Below, in pieces: positions 1 through 4,642 of a stretch of 7,361 nucleotides of DNA. The stretch covers positions 1 to 7,361 of the forward strand of contig LKUF01000335.1 in NCBI GenBank assembly GCA_001412335.1, in the 5' to 3' direction. Source of the DNA: Methanolinea sp. SDB (GTDB lineage: Archaea > Halobacteriota > Methanomicrobia > Methanomicrobiales > Methanospirillaceae). A program made the translations under genes and the position numbers. The notes beneath the pieces were generated by a model. It was not told where the DNA came from and made no database searches. It worked only from the letters and a program-made list of their open reading frames with translations. Within the stretch, counting starts at the first letter, position 1. Each line of letters begins with the position of its first letter.

Positions 1-179
1 ATAACCCTGGTCGGCTCATCAAGCGTATATTCCAGATAGATACTGGCCTGGTCCTTATCGAGTGTAATATCCATATTTTCGACTTTTATATAGCCGTATT
101 TCTCATCATCTGCCGCGAGGGCTGGAATAGCCAGGGCTGCAATGACAATCAGAAGTACTGCGATAGTCGTGCCTCTCAT
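1..179 (-). CDS. Exported protein of unknown function, N-terminal part only
   Basis: The reading frame starts at an ATG (177-179) and runs off the left edge after 59 codons, so the C-terminus is missing. The protein opens with a clear signal peptide: a short charged start (M-R-G), a hydrophobic core over about residues 6-19, and an A-L-A-A stretch at 20-23 suited to signal peptidase cleavage just before D24-D25. The visible mature part (residues 24-59) is acidic and looks like alternating beta strands (K-Y-G-Y-I-K-V, then A-S-I-Y-L-E-Y-T-L), so a secreted or surface beta-rich domain is plausible. There is no cysteine after the cleavage site, so it is not an obvious lipoprotein. I do not recognise the family. 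The ATG at 181-183 is out of this frame and its frame closes quickly. The gene lies downstream of albA on the same strand but across a gap of about 180 bases, so it is probably a separate transcript. Confidence 0.72.
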   Translation of the reverse strand, partial: MRGTTIAVLLIVIAALAIPALAADDEKYGYIKVENMDITLDKDQASIYLEYTLDEPTRV

Positions 180-276
180 CCATTATACTATGAGGTATAG
201 CCCAATAAATCCTTTATGGTGGCAGAAGTATCACAAATTAAACTCAAATTGCCGCCTGATCGAAAAAATAACAGCC

Positions 277-284
277 ATATAAAA
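277..284 (-). promoter_or_regulatory. Candidate TATA box for the exported-protein gene
   Basis: On the minus strand this reads TTTTATAT, close to the archaeal box A. Transcription would begin about 25 bases downstream, near 255, leaving a leader of about 75 bases before the ATG at 179. No Shine-Dalgarno sequence is obvious before that ATG. The rest of the 180-360 gap is AT-rich and holds two runs of six A on the plus strand (263-268 and 328-333), which are T-tracts for minus-strand transcripts. I see no RNA gene in it. Confidence 0.35.
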
Positions 285-327
285 CATTTGCACACTGCAA
301 ACAGACGACAATGAAATAGATCTGGAT

Positions 328-375
328 AAAAAATGGTGTGTATTTCGCCTCGCGTATATCTCACTGGTTTGTGAG
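328..375 (-). terminator. Candidate terminator after albA
   Basis: On the minus strand the end of albA contains CTCAC, a six-base loop and GTGAG (375 down to 360), with the TGA stop inside the right arm. About 26 bases further on is a run of six T (333-328). Archaeal termination depends mainly on T-tracts, so the T run is the more meaningful part. The five-pair stem is weak and could arise by chance. It would end the thiN-to-albA transcript. Confidence 0.35.
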
Positions 376-633
376 GATAATCTCGATGCTTGATACGTTG
401 GTCTTACCGCTGTCCGTGTCTATGATCTCGGTTGCAGTCAGTATCTCTTTCTTGGAGACGCCGTCCAAAAAACGGTTCAGTGCTATTTCAGCCGTATCAA
501 CCGCCCTGGATATCGCTTTTCCCCGTGCCTTGATCGCGACTTCCTGTGCTCCATTATTGAACTGGGTCACTACTGCGAGAACATAGTTCATAACTGGTTT
601 GTTGCCCACGAATACTATGTTGTCCTTCAACAT
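361..633 (-). CDS. albA: Alba family DNA/RNA-binding chromatin protein
   Basis: Alba is a small, abundant archaeal protein that dimerises and coats DNA, and also binds RNA. The 90-residue product has the usual length. It carries the family signature: G-N-K-P-V-M-N-Y-V at residues 10-18, then I-K-A-R-G-K-A-I-S-R-A-V-D-T-A-E at about 34-49, then a beta-rich C-terminus. In Sulfolobus Alba the first motif has two lysines, of which K16 is the known acetylation site. Here those positions are N11 and K12, so the K16 equivalent appears to be asparagine. The gene starts 14 bases after the asd stop and has the best ribosome binding site in the window. That fits a protein needed in large amounts even though it sits last in a biosynthetic operon. 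Fold and role are sure from the motifs. Whether it also has its own promoter is not visible. Confidence 0.95.
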   Translation of the reverse strand: MLKDNIVFVGNKPVMNYVLAVVTQFNNGAQEVAIKARGKAISRAVDTAEIALNRFLDGVSKKEILTATEIIDTDSGKTNVSSIEIILTNQ

Positions 634-638
634 GCTCT

Positions 639-646
639 GATCACCT
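639..646 (-). promoter_or_regulatory. Strong ribosome binding site of albA
   Basis: Minus-strand AGGTGATC is an eight-base match to the complement of the archaeal 16S rRNA 3' end. It sits five bases before the albA ATG and directly after the asd stop codon. This supports the ATG at 633 and predicts efficient translation of the last cistron. Confidence 0.7.
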
Positions 647-647
647 T

Positions 648-1664
648 TTAGAGGTATTTTCTGCTGTGAATGAGTTCTGCATTTAACACTGATGCTCCAG
701 CCGCCCCACGGATGGTGTTGTGTCCCATGGCGACGTAACGGATACCGTCCCGGAGCCTGCCTACAGATACGGTCATTCCGTTTCCACGCATCCGATCCAG
801 TCTTGGTTGCGGCCGGTCCTGTTCTTTCATGAACTGGACAGAGACCGGTGGCTGGGTAGGAAGATCCCTGATCGGGGGAGAATAATTCGTGAATGCCTCT
901 CTGATCGTCTCGACCGGTTCCTTGATGTCCAGCCAGAGTGACATGGTGTGCCCGTCAATGACCGGAACCCGGTGGCAGCATGCACTAACAGAGAAGGGTG
1001 CGGGACTGATCGAATTCCCATCAAGCGACCCCATTATCTTCTGCGTCTCTCTCTCCATCTTCTCCTCCTCCGATCCGATATACGGGACGACGTTGTCAAA
1101 GATGGTCATCGCAGGAATCCCTGCAAAACCTGCCCCGGATATGGCCTGAAGGGTTGCCACCCTGACATCGGTGAACGAAAACTGCCGGATGGGTGCAAAC
1201 GACATGCACATCACGATGGTTGAACAGTTTGGATTTGTCACGATAAACCCGTCACGGCCCCTGTCTCTCTGGACATCGATAAGTCCGAGATGATCGGGAT
1301 TGAGTTCGGGTATCACCAGCGGAATCTCCGGTTCCATCCTGTGTGTGGCTGCGTTGCTGCAGACTCCGATCCCGGCATCCGCACATTCGGTCTCAATCTT
1401 TCCTGCAATCTCTGCAGGAAGCGCTGAGAAGACCAGGTCGACATCTTTCAGGCTATCCACATCGGTCCGGCTTACCGTGATATTACCCGCGTTTTTCGGA
1501 AAAGGAACGTCGAGCCGCCAGTTTACGACATCACTATAGAGTCTCCCCGCACTTCGATCCGAGGCAGTCAGCGTTTTCAGATGAAACCATGGATGTTCTG
1601 CCAGGAGCTGGACAAACCGCTGACCAACAGCTCCTGTTGCACCAAGCACTCCGACGTTGATCAT
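648..1664 (-). CDS. asd: Aspartate-semialdehyde dehydrogenase (archaeal/fungal type)
   Basis: Reduces L-4-aspartyl phosphate to L-aspartate 4-semialdehyde with NADPH in the cytoplasm. This is the branch point for lysine, threonine and methionine, and in methanogens also for aromatic amino acids and homocysteine. The 338-residue length is normal. Residues 1-15 form the Rossmann nucleotide-binding start (G-V-L-G-A-T-G-A-V-G, from G5). The active-site cysteine is C147 in N-P-N-C-S-T, and the catalytic histidine is probably H239 in R-V-P-V-I-D-G-H. The sequence around 174-206 (A-I-S-G-A-G, later E-E-E-K-M) is typical of the archaeal/fungal subgroup. The ATG at 1664 makes the protein begin right at the Rossmann strand. 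It has no Shine-Dalgarno, and a run of six T lies only a few bases upstream. The gene follows the ferredoxin by 43 bases and precedes albA by 14. Its product feeds DapA, encoded in the same cluster. Confidence 0.96.
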   Translation of the reverse strand: MINVGVLGATGAVGQRFVQLLAEHPWFHLKTLTASDRSAGRLYSDVVNWRLDVPFPKNAGNITVSRTDVDSLKDVDLVFSALPAEIAGKIETECADAGIGVCSNAATHRMEPEIPLVIPELNPDHLGLIDVQRDRGRDGFIVTNPNCSTIVMCMSFAPIRQFSFTDVRVATLQAISGAGFAGIPAMTIFDNVVPYIGSEEEKMERETQKIMGSLDGNSISPAPFSVSACCHRVPVIDGHTMSLWLDIKEPVETIREAFTNYSPPIRDLPTQPPVSVQFMKEQDRPQPRLDRMRGNGMTVSVGRLRDGIRYVAMGHNTIRGAAGASVLNAELIHSRKYL

Positions 1665-1668
1665 GGAT

Positions 1669-1710
1669 AAAAAAGATTTTCACGCCGGAGTAATTAAATC
1701 GTTTGATTTA
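1669..1710 (-). promoter_or_regulatory. Stem-loop and T-tract between ferredoxin and asd
   Basis: On the minus strand a perfect six-pair inverted repeat, TAAATC-AAAC-GATTTA (1710 down to 1695), starts exactly at the ferredoxin stop codon. A run of six T follows at 1674-1669, just before the asd ATG. It could be a weak terminator, an mRNA-end stabiliser or a processing signal. The overlapping ATTTAATTA (1699-1691) also resembles a TATA box. Used that way, it would start transcription about five bases before the asd ATG, giving a nearly leaderless asd message. The two readings are alternatives, both inferred. Confidence 0.35.
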
Positions 1711-1884
1711 TTGTTCCAGCGTAATCGCCTCTGACGGACAGACATCCACGCAGGAACCACAATCCACACAGAGGTCAGGATCGACATTTGCCTTTTCATC
1801 CACCATGGTGATTGCCGCGGCAGGGCATTCATCAACACACGTTTCGCAGCCGGTACACTTCTCTTTATCAATGATTGCTGTCAT
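1708..1884 (-). CDS. Small 2[4Fe-4S] ferredoxin
   Basis: A 58-residue clostridial-type ferredoxin, a soluble one-electron carrier. Two cluster motifs are complete: C-T-G-C-E-T-C-V-D-E-C-P near the N-terminus and C-V-D-C-G-S-C-V-D-V-C-P near the C-terminus. Each is CxxCxxCxxxCP, so all eight ligands are present. The protein is acidic and has no extra domain, so it is not the NIL-ferredoxin fusion. An upstream GTG (1890) would add two residues (M-K), but the AGGTGA at 1899-1894 is only three bases from it and nine from the ATG at 1884, so I chose the ATG. The gene lies between dapB (58-base gap) and asd (43-base gap), while neighbouring junctions are tight or overlapping. No known step of lysine synthesis by DapA/DapB/Asd needs ferredoxin, so its partner is unknown. 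Possible roles are general electron transfer in methanogenesis or biosynthesis, or a specific sulfur or amino acid reaction (see findings). Confidence 0.92.
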   Translation of the reverse strand: MTAIIDKEKCTGCETCVDECPAAAITMVDEKANVDPDLCVDCGSCVDVCPSEAITLEQ

Positions 1885-1893
1885 TTTCACACT

Positions 1894-1899
1894 TCACCT
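1894..1899 (-). promoter_or_regulatory. Ribosome binding site that fixes the ferredoxin start
   Basis: Minus-strand AGGTGA, a good match to the archaeal anti-Shine-Dalgarno. It is nine bases before the ATG at 1884 but only three before the in-frame GTG at 1890, so it favours the shorter 58-residue product. Confidence 0.6.
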
Positions 1900-1911
1900 A
1901 AATTTTGCAAC

Positions 1912-1932
1912 AGAAAAAAGAAATAGGTTTCT
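1912..1932 (-). terminator. Weak stem-loop plus T-tract between dapB and ferredoxin
   Basis: On the minus strand AGAAA-CCTA-TTTCT (1932 down to 1919) runs into a T-rich tract ending near 1914. The five-pair AT stem is weak, but stem plus T-tract in a 58-base gap could lower read-through from dapB into the ferredoxin. No clear TATA box is placed to serve the ferredoxin alone. Confidence 0.3.
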
Positions 1933-1942
1933 ATCTTGCTAT

Positions 1943-2716
1943 TTACGGACGAACGCGCTCCAGCTCCAAAACATCGCCCATGCCGTAGATGCCCGGACTT
2001 TTTCCAACCACCCATCGGGCTGCCTTCAACGCCCCCTGGGCAAATACCGACCGGTCGTACGCCCTGTGGGAGAGCTTGATCGTCTCGAAATTGCCGGAGA
2101 AGAGCACCGCGTGATCGCCCACGATATCTCCACCGCGTATTACGTGCACACCGATCTCCCTGCCCCGTTCAGTCATTCCCTCCCTGCCAAACATCTTCTC
2201 CCTCTCGCCGGCCTCCTCGTCGAGGATCTGGAGAATTGTTTTTGCTGTTCCGCTGGGAGCGTCTTTTTTATACCGGTGGTGGGCCTCGATCACCTCGATG
2301 TCGTACTCGCTCAACAGGTGTGCAGCCTGCCTGACGAGCTCCCAGAAGATATTGACCCCAATACTGAAATTGCTGGAAATCACCGCCGGGACATTCCCCA
2401 CAATGGCTTTCTCCATCCCGGCTCGCTGGTCGGCAGACAGCCCGGTAGTTCCCACGACAAGAGCGGCCTTGTGGGCTGCCGCGGCTTTTGCGTTCGCGAC
2501 GGCGGCACTGGCCGTGGTGAAGTCGATGACCACATCGGGCTTTACTTTTTCGAAGAACTCATCAATACGGCCCGACTCTGCAACCTCGATACCAAAGAAG
2601 GATCCGGCCCGTACATCGATTCCGCCAACGAGCTCCAGGTCGGCGGACTCGTTCACCATGCGGCCCACCGTGGCACCCATGCGGCCCAGTGCACCGCATA
2701 CTGCAACCTTAATCAT
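1943..2716 (-). CDS. dapB: 4-hydroxy-tetrahydrodipicolinate reductase
   Basis: Reduces the DapA product (4-hydroxy-2,3,4,5-tetrahydrodipicolinate, via dihydrodipicolinate) to tetrahydrodipicolinate with NAD(P)H, in the cytoplasm, on the route to diaminopimelate and lysine. The 257 residues match the usual length. The Rossmann motif is G-A-L-G-R-M-G at 8-14. G-T-T-G-L at 89-93 belongs to the cofactor/substrate cleft. S-S-N-F-S-I-G-V-N at 114-122 is conserved. The catalytic and substrate loop is E-A-H-H-R-Y-K-K-D-A-P-S-G-T, giving H146, H147 and K150 as the expected acid/base and binding residues. The ATG overlaps the dapA stop by eight bases (ATGATTAA). A GAGGTT element (2732-2727), with ten bases between it and the ATG and lying inside dapA, is the likely ribosome binding site, so the two genes are probably translationally coupled. 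No key residue is missing. Confidence 0.97.
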   Translation of the reverse strand: MIKVAVCGALGRMGATVGRMVNESADLELVGGIDVRAGSFFGIEVAESGRIDEFFEKVKPDVVIDFTTASAAVANAKAAAAHKAALVVGTTGLSADQRAGMEKAIVGNVPAVISSNFSIGVNIFWELVRQAAHLLSEYDIEVIEAHHRYKKDAPSGTAKTILQILDEEAGEREKMFGREGMTERGREIGVHVIRGGDIVGDHAVLFSGNFETIKLSHRAYDRSVFAQGALKAARWVVGKSPGIYGMGDVLELERVRP

Positions 2717-3584
2717 ACAAATCGAGAACCTCTTTTAGGGCGTGAGTCTTCTTTGCATCCAGCTCGTCCAGTGGCAGCCTGACCGGACCGGCAGCCATAC
2801 CACGAAGCTCTACGGCCTTCTTCACGGGAATCGGGTTGGTGTCGATGAACATCGCCCGGAAAAGCGGGGAGAGCTCGTAGTGGATATCCAGGGCCATCTC
2901 GAGATCGCCATCGCAGAAGTACTCAAACATGGAGACCATTCGCCCCGGCTCCACGTTGGCTACCACCGATATCACGCCGGCACCTCCGATAGCAAGCATC
3001 GGCAGGGTAATTGCGTCATCGCCTGATATGACCAGGAAGTCCTCGTCGAGCGTTCCCTCGATTATCCGCGAGACCTGGCCGATATCCCCGCTGGCTTCCT
3101 TGATCCCGACGATATTGGGGTGGGAAGCCAGTTCGATGACCATGTCGGGAAGAAGGTTCTGGCCCGTGCGCCCGGGCACATTGTACATGACCACAGGGAT
3201 ATCCAGGTCGGCCAGCATTGTGTAATGTTTTACGAGGCCCGACCTGTTCGGCTTGTTATAATAGGGGCTTATGACGAGTACCCCGTCCGCACCGAGCTCT
3301 TTTGCGTTCTTTGTCAGAGCGACCGCTTCGGCGGTATTGTTCGATCCTGTACCTGCCAGGACGGGGACGCGACCGTTGACGACATCGATCGTCTCCGATA
3401 TCACCCTGTCATGCTCCTCGAATGATAGCGTTGCTGATTCTCCTGTCGAACCGCAGGGCACGATTCCATGAACCCCCTGCCCGATCAGGAACTCGATATT
3501 TGACCGGAGACCCTCCAGGTCGACATCCATCGCTGAATTTCTACGAAAAGGAGTAATAATTGCGGGAAGAACACCCTCAAACAT
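2709..3584 (-). CDS. dapA: 4-hydroxy-tetrahydrodipicolinate synthase
   Basis: A class I aldolase that condenses pyruvate with aspartate semialdehyde, the committed step to diaminopimelate and lysine. The 291-residue TIM barrel has normal length. Landmarks are G-S-T-G-E at 45-49 (T47 in the proton relay), Y134 and R139 in Y-N-V-P-G-R-T-G, and the Schiff-base lysine K162 in G-I-K-E-A-S-G-D. G-D-D near 188-190 and the loop after it are also typical. Related pyruvate aldolases (N-acetylneuraminate lyase, keto-deoxy-gluconate aldolases) share the fold, but these motifs and the dapB/asd neighbours make DapA the clear choice. It begins nine bases after the rps17e stop with no good Shine-Dalgarno. 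The bases just before the ATG can pair with the end of rps17e (see findings), so initiation may depend on ribosomes arriving from upstream. Confidence 0.97.
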   Translation of the reverse strand: MFEGVLPAIITPFRRNSAMDVDLEGLRSNIEFLIGQGVHGIVPCGSTGESATLSFEEHDRVISETIDVVNGRVPVLAGTGSNNTAEAVALTKNAKELGADGVLVISPYYNKPNRSGLVKHYTMLADLDIPVVMYNVPGRTGQNLLPDMVIELASHPNIVGIKEASGDIGQVSRIIEGTLDEDFLVISGDDAITLPMLAIGGAGVISVVANVEPGRMVSMFEYFCDGDLEMALDIHYELSPLFRAMFIDTNPIPVKKAVELRGMAAGPVRLPLDELDAKKTHALKEVLDLYD

Positions 3585-3593
3585 ACACTAGGT

Positions 3594-3785
3594 CTATGAG
3601 TGTCTTCCGGTATTTATTTTTCTTGTGACGTACCCGGCTACCCGGTTGCGTACTCTCTTACTGTCAATAGTTGTGACTTCGGCTACAATCAGTTTATTCT
3701 CATCAAAATCGTTGGTAAAACGTTTCCCGTATGACGAGAGCAGCTCGATGCCGATTGCCTTGATATAGGTCGGTTTTATTCCCAT
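3594..3785 (-). CDS. rps17e: 30S ribosomal protein S17e (eS17)
   Basis: A small-subunit ribosomal protein found in archaea and eukaryotes but not bacteria. The 63-residue product shows the family pattern: a basic start (M-G-I-K-P-T-Y-I-K), then L-L-S-S-Y-G-K-R-F-T-N-D-F-D-E-N-K, then the highly conserved T-I-D-S-K-R-V-R-N-R-V-A-G-Y-V-T-R-K near the C-terminus. An in-frame ATG nine bases further up (3794) would add M-E-Y. The GAGG at 3799-3796 is one base from that ATG but ten from the ATG at 3785, and the family usually begins M-G, so I chose 3785. The gene follows thiN closely and precedes dapA by nine bases, making it the second gene of the cluster. It may also have its own promoter in the AT-rich 3' end of thiN (3831-3845). 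Confidence 0.93.
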   Translation of the reverse strand: MGIKPTYIKAIGIELLSSYGKRFTNDFDENKLIVAEVTTIDSKRVRNRVAGYVTRKINTGRHS

Positions 3786-3795
3786 GTATTCCATT

Positions 3796-3799
3796 CCTC
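3796..3799 (-). promoter_or_regulatory. Ribosome binding site that fixes the rps17e start
   Basis: Minus-strand GAGG in the 16-base gap after thiN. Its spacing of ten bases to the ATG at 3785, against one base to the ATG at 3794, is the main reason for the 63-residue eS17. Confidence 0.5.
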
Positions 3800-3801
3800 G
3801 G

Positions 3802-4347
3802 TTATTCTTTTATTATGCGTGCTGATAGCTTAATAATATTATTTACAATGACCTCCGGATCATCCCCAAGGATCCGGATCATCGGCTCTTTTCCCATTCC
3901 TCCGCGGTCATATATCACGTCGGGAACCCCTGACTTGCAGCACGAGGCGACACCCCAGTCCATCGTGCGTATTCCTGGGGGCTCCTTTGTCCGGTCGAAC
4001 GAGCACACTTCAAGAAGCATATCCTCGAGCAGGGAGACGCTCTCCGGGCTGAACCTGATATTTGCGGCCGCCCTGACAACAGGATCGAATTTCATTGCGG
4101 TGAGGACGATTCGTGCGACGTGATCGCTTGCCCCGAACCTGACATCGCCGACGGCATGCGCCTTTCCTGCGAGGCGGACTATCCTCCCCTCAACAGCCGC
4201 AACGTCATCCGGAATCCGGGCATTCGGGAGCGCATATGCAATGTTTGTTCCGACCTCGGGGATGAGATCCGCGCTCATCAACTCTTCCAGGCGACTCACC
4301 CCGGCTCTCAGCACGGCAACCAGGTCTTCCCGATCTTTGCTGCTCAT
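3802..4347 (-). CDS. thiN: Stand-alone ThiN-type thiamine-phosphate synthase domain protein
   Basis: ThiN is an archaeal alternative to ThiE that joins the pyrimidine and thiazole halves of thiamine into thiamine phosphate. It is usually the C-terminal domain of ThiD-ThiN fusions, or the ligand domain of the ThiR repressor. Here it stands alone. Motifs are L-I-P-E-V-G-T-N-I-A-Y-A-L-P at 28-41, D-D-V-A-A-V-E-G-R-I at 47-56, I-R-F-S-P-E at 97-102, C-S-F-D-R-T-K-E-P at 115-123, and D-V-I-Y-D-R-G-G-M-G-K-E-P-M-I-R at 143-158. There is no ThiD domain and no room for a helix-turn-helix, only about 25 residues before the domain. The frame stays open to an ATG at 4416, but those 23 residues (basic, Cys/Pro-rich) look non-coding. 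The candidate promoter lies within that stretch, so I chose the ATG at 4347 (181 residues). Whether it is an enzyme or a ligand sensor cannot be settled by eye. It is the first gene of the cluster. Confidence 0.85.
   Translation of the reverse strand: MSSKDREDLVAVLRAGVSRLEELMSADLIPEVGTNIAYALPNARIPDDVAAVEGRIVRLAGKAHAVGDVRFGASDHVARIVLTAMKFDPVVRAAANIRFSPESVSLLEDMLLEVCSFDRTKEPPGIRTMDWGVASCCKSGVPDVIYDRGGMGKEPMIRILGDDPEVIVNNIIKLSARIIKE
3831..3845 (-). promoter_or_regulatory. AT-rich palindrome, possible internal promoter for rps17e
   Basis: AATAATATTATT (3832-3843) is a perfect 12-bp palindrome inside the last codons of thiN (encoding V-N-N-I-I-K). As a TATA-like element on the minus strand it would start transcription near 3812, about 27 bases before the eS17 ATG and ahead of its ribosome binding site. 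The AT content differs sharply from the surrounding coding DNA. It may simply reflect Asn, Ile and Lys codons. Confidence 0.3.
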
Positions 4348-4371
4348 TATGATTACCGTATGCCGCACGCC

Positions 4372-4388
4372 GACATAAATCCCTTTCC
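4372..4388 (-). promoter_or_regulatory. Candidate promoter of the thiN-rps17e-dapAB-fer-asd-albA cluster
   Basis: On the minus strand a purine-rich BRE-like GGAAAGGG (4388-4381) directly precedes the TATA-like ATTTATGTC (4380-4372). Start of transcription about 25 bases on falls near 4350, only a few bases before the thiN ATG at 4347, so the first message would be nearly leaderless. This agrees with the lack of a strong Shine-Dalgarno there and with rejecting the upstream ATG at 4416. Confidence 0.5.
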
Positions 4389-4418
4389 GACGGAAGGGGC
4401 GACACGGACGGGACACGG

Positions 4419-4440
4419 CGAAAAAAAGATACAGATATAG
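4419..4440 (+). promoter_or_regulatory. Candidate promoter of the small membrane protein gene
   Basis: CGAAAAAAA (BRE-like, from 4419) is followed by the TATA-like GATATAG (4434-4440). Transcription would start near 4462, about four bases before the ATG at 4466, giving a nearly leaderless message. No Shine-Dalgarno is present, which fits. It is divergent from the thiN promoter. Confidence 0.45.
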
Positions 4441-4465
4441 GGAATCAGCGAAAAAATACTAGACC

Positions 4466-4642
4466 ATGGACGCACGGCTCATGGACATAATCTCTGCGGT
4501 GATGAGTTTTCTTATATTCATCGCACTGCTCATCTTCCTGCCGGGGTTGATGGACCCTGGTATTGCATACATAATCGCGATCGTCATATTCATCGCAGTG
4601 ATGAGCACAGCAGGGTACCTGATTAATACGAAGTTTGCGTAG
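4466..4642 (+). CDS. Small two-helix membrane protein, unknown function
   Basis: A 58-residue open frame from an ATG to TAG. The product is almost entirely two transmembrane helices. The first spans about residues 8-29 (I-I-S-A-V-M-S-F-L-I-F-I-A-L-L-I-F-L-P-G). The second spans about 32-52 (G-I-A-Y-I-I-A-I-V-I-F-I-A-V-M-S). They are joined by a very short M-D-P-G turn, so both ends should lie on the same side of the membrane. Charges are few: D2, R4 and D7 before helix one, D30 in the turn, K56 at the end. There is no signal peptide cleavage site or cysteine. The gene has a well-placed promoter and no competing gene on either strand for most of its length. Its last 20 bases overlap the 3' end of priL, transcribed the other way. 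I do not recognise the family. The hydrophobic periodicity and promoter make chance unlikely. Confidence 0.65.
   Translation: MDARLMDIISAVMSFLIFIALLIFLPGLMDPGIAYIIAIVIFIAVMSTAGYLINTKFA

Noticed and set aside
184..360. Possible small RNA gene in the longest intergenic gap
   Set aside because: Only a TATA-like box and T-tracts are visible; no convincing stem structure or tRNA-like fold.
323..1674. The 11-mer TGGATAAAAAA occurs at 323-333 and 1664-1674
   Set aside because: Several shared 11-mers are expected by chance in a window this long, and this one is AT-rich; the T-tracts are noted, but the identity is not treated as a repeat element.
1703..2782. Long plus-strand open frame of 359 codons opposite the ferredoxin and dapB
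   Set aside because: It lies antisense to two genes with clear family motifs, its translation has no recognisable domain and unusual composition, and open antisense frames are common opposite GC-rich codon patterns.
4348..4416. N-terminal extension of thiN to an upstream ATG
   Set aside because: The extra 23 residues are basic and Cys/Pro-containing, unlike the rest, and the best promoter for the cluster lies within this stretch; the domain is complete from 4347.
3799..4440. Lysine or thiamine riboswitch before the cluster
   Set aside because: The predicted leader is only a few bases long and no conserved riboswitch core is seen.
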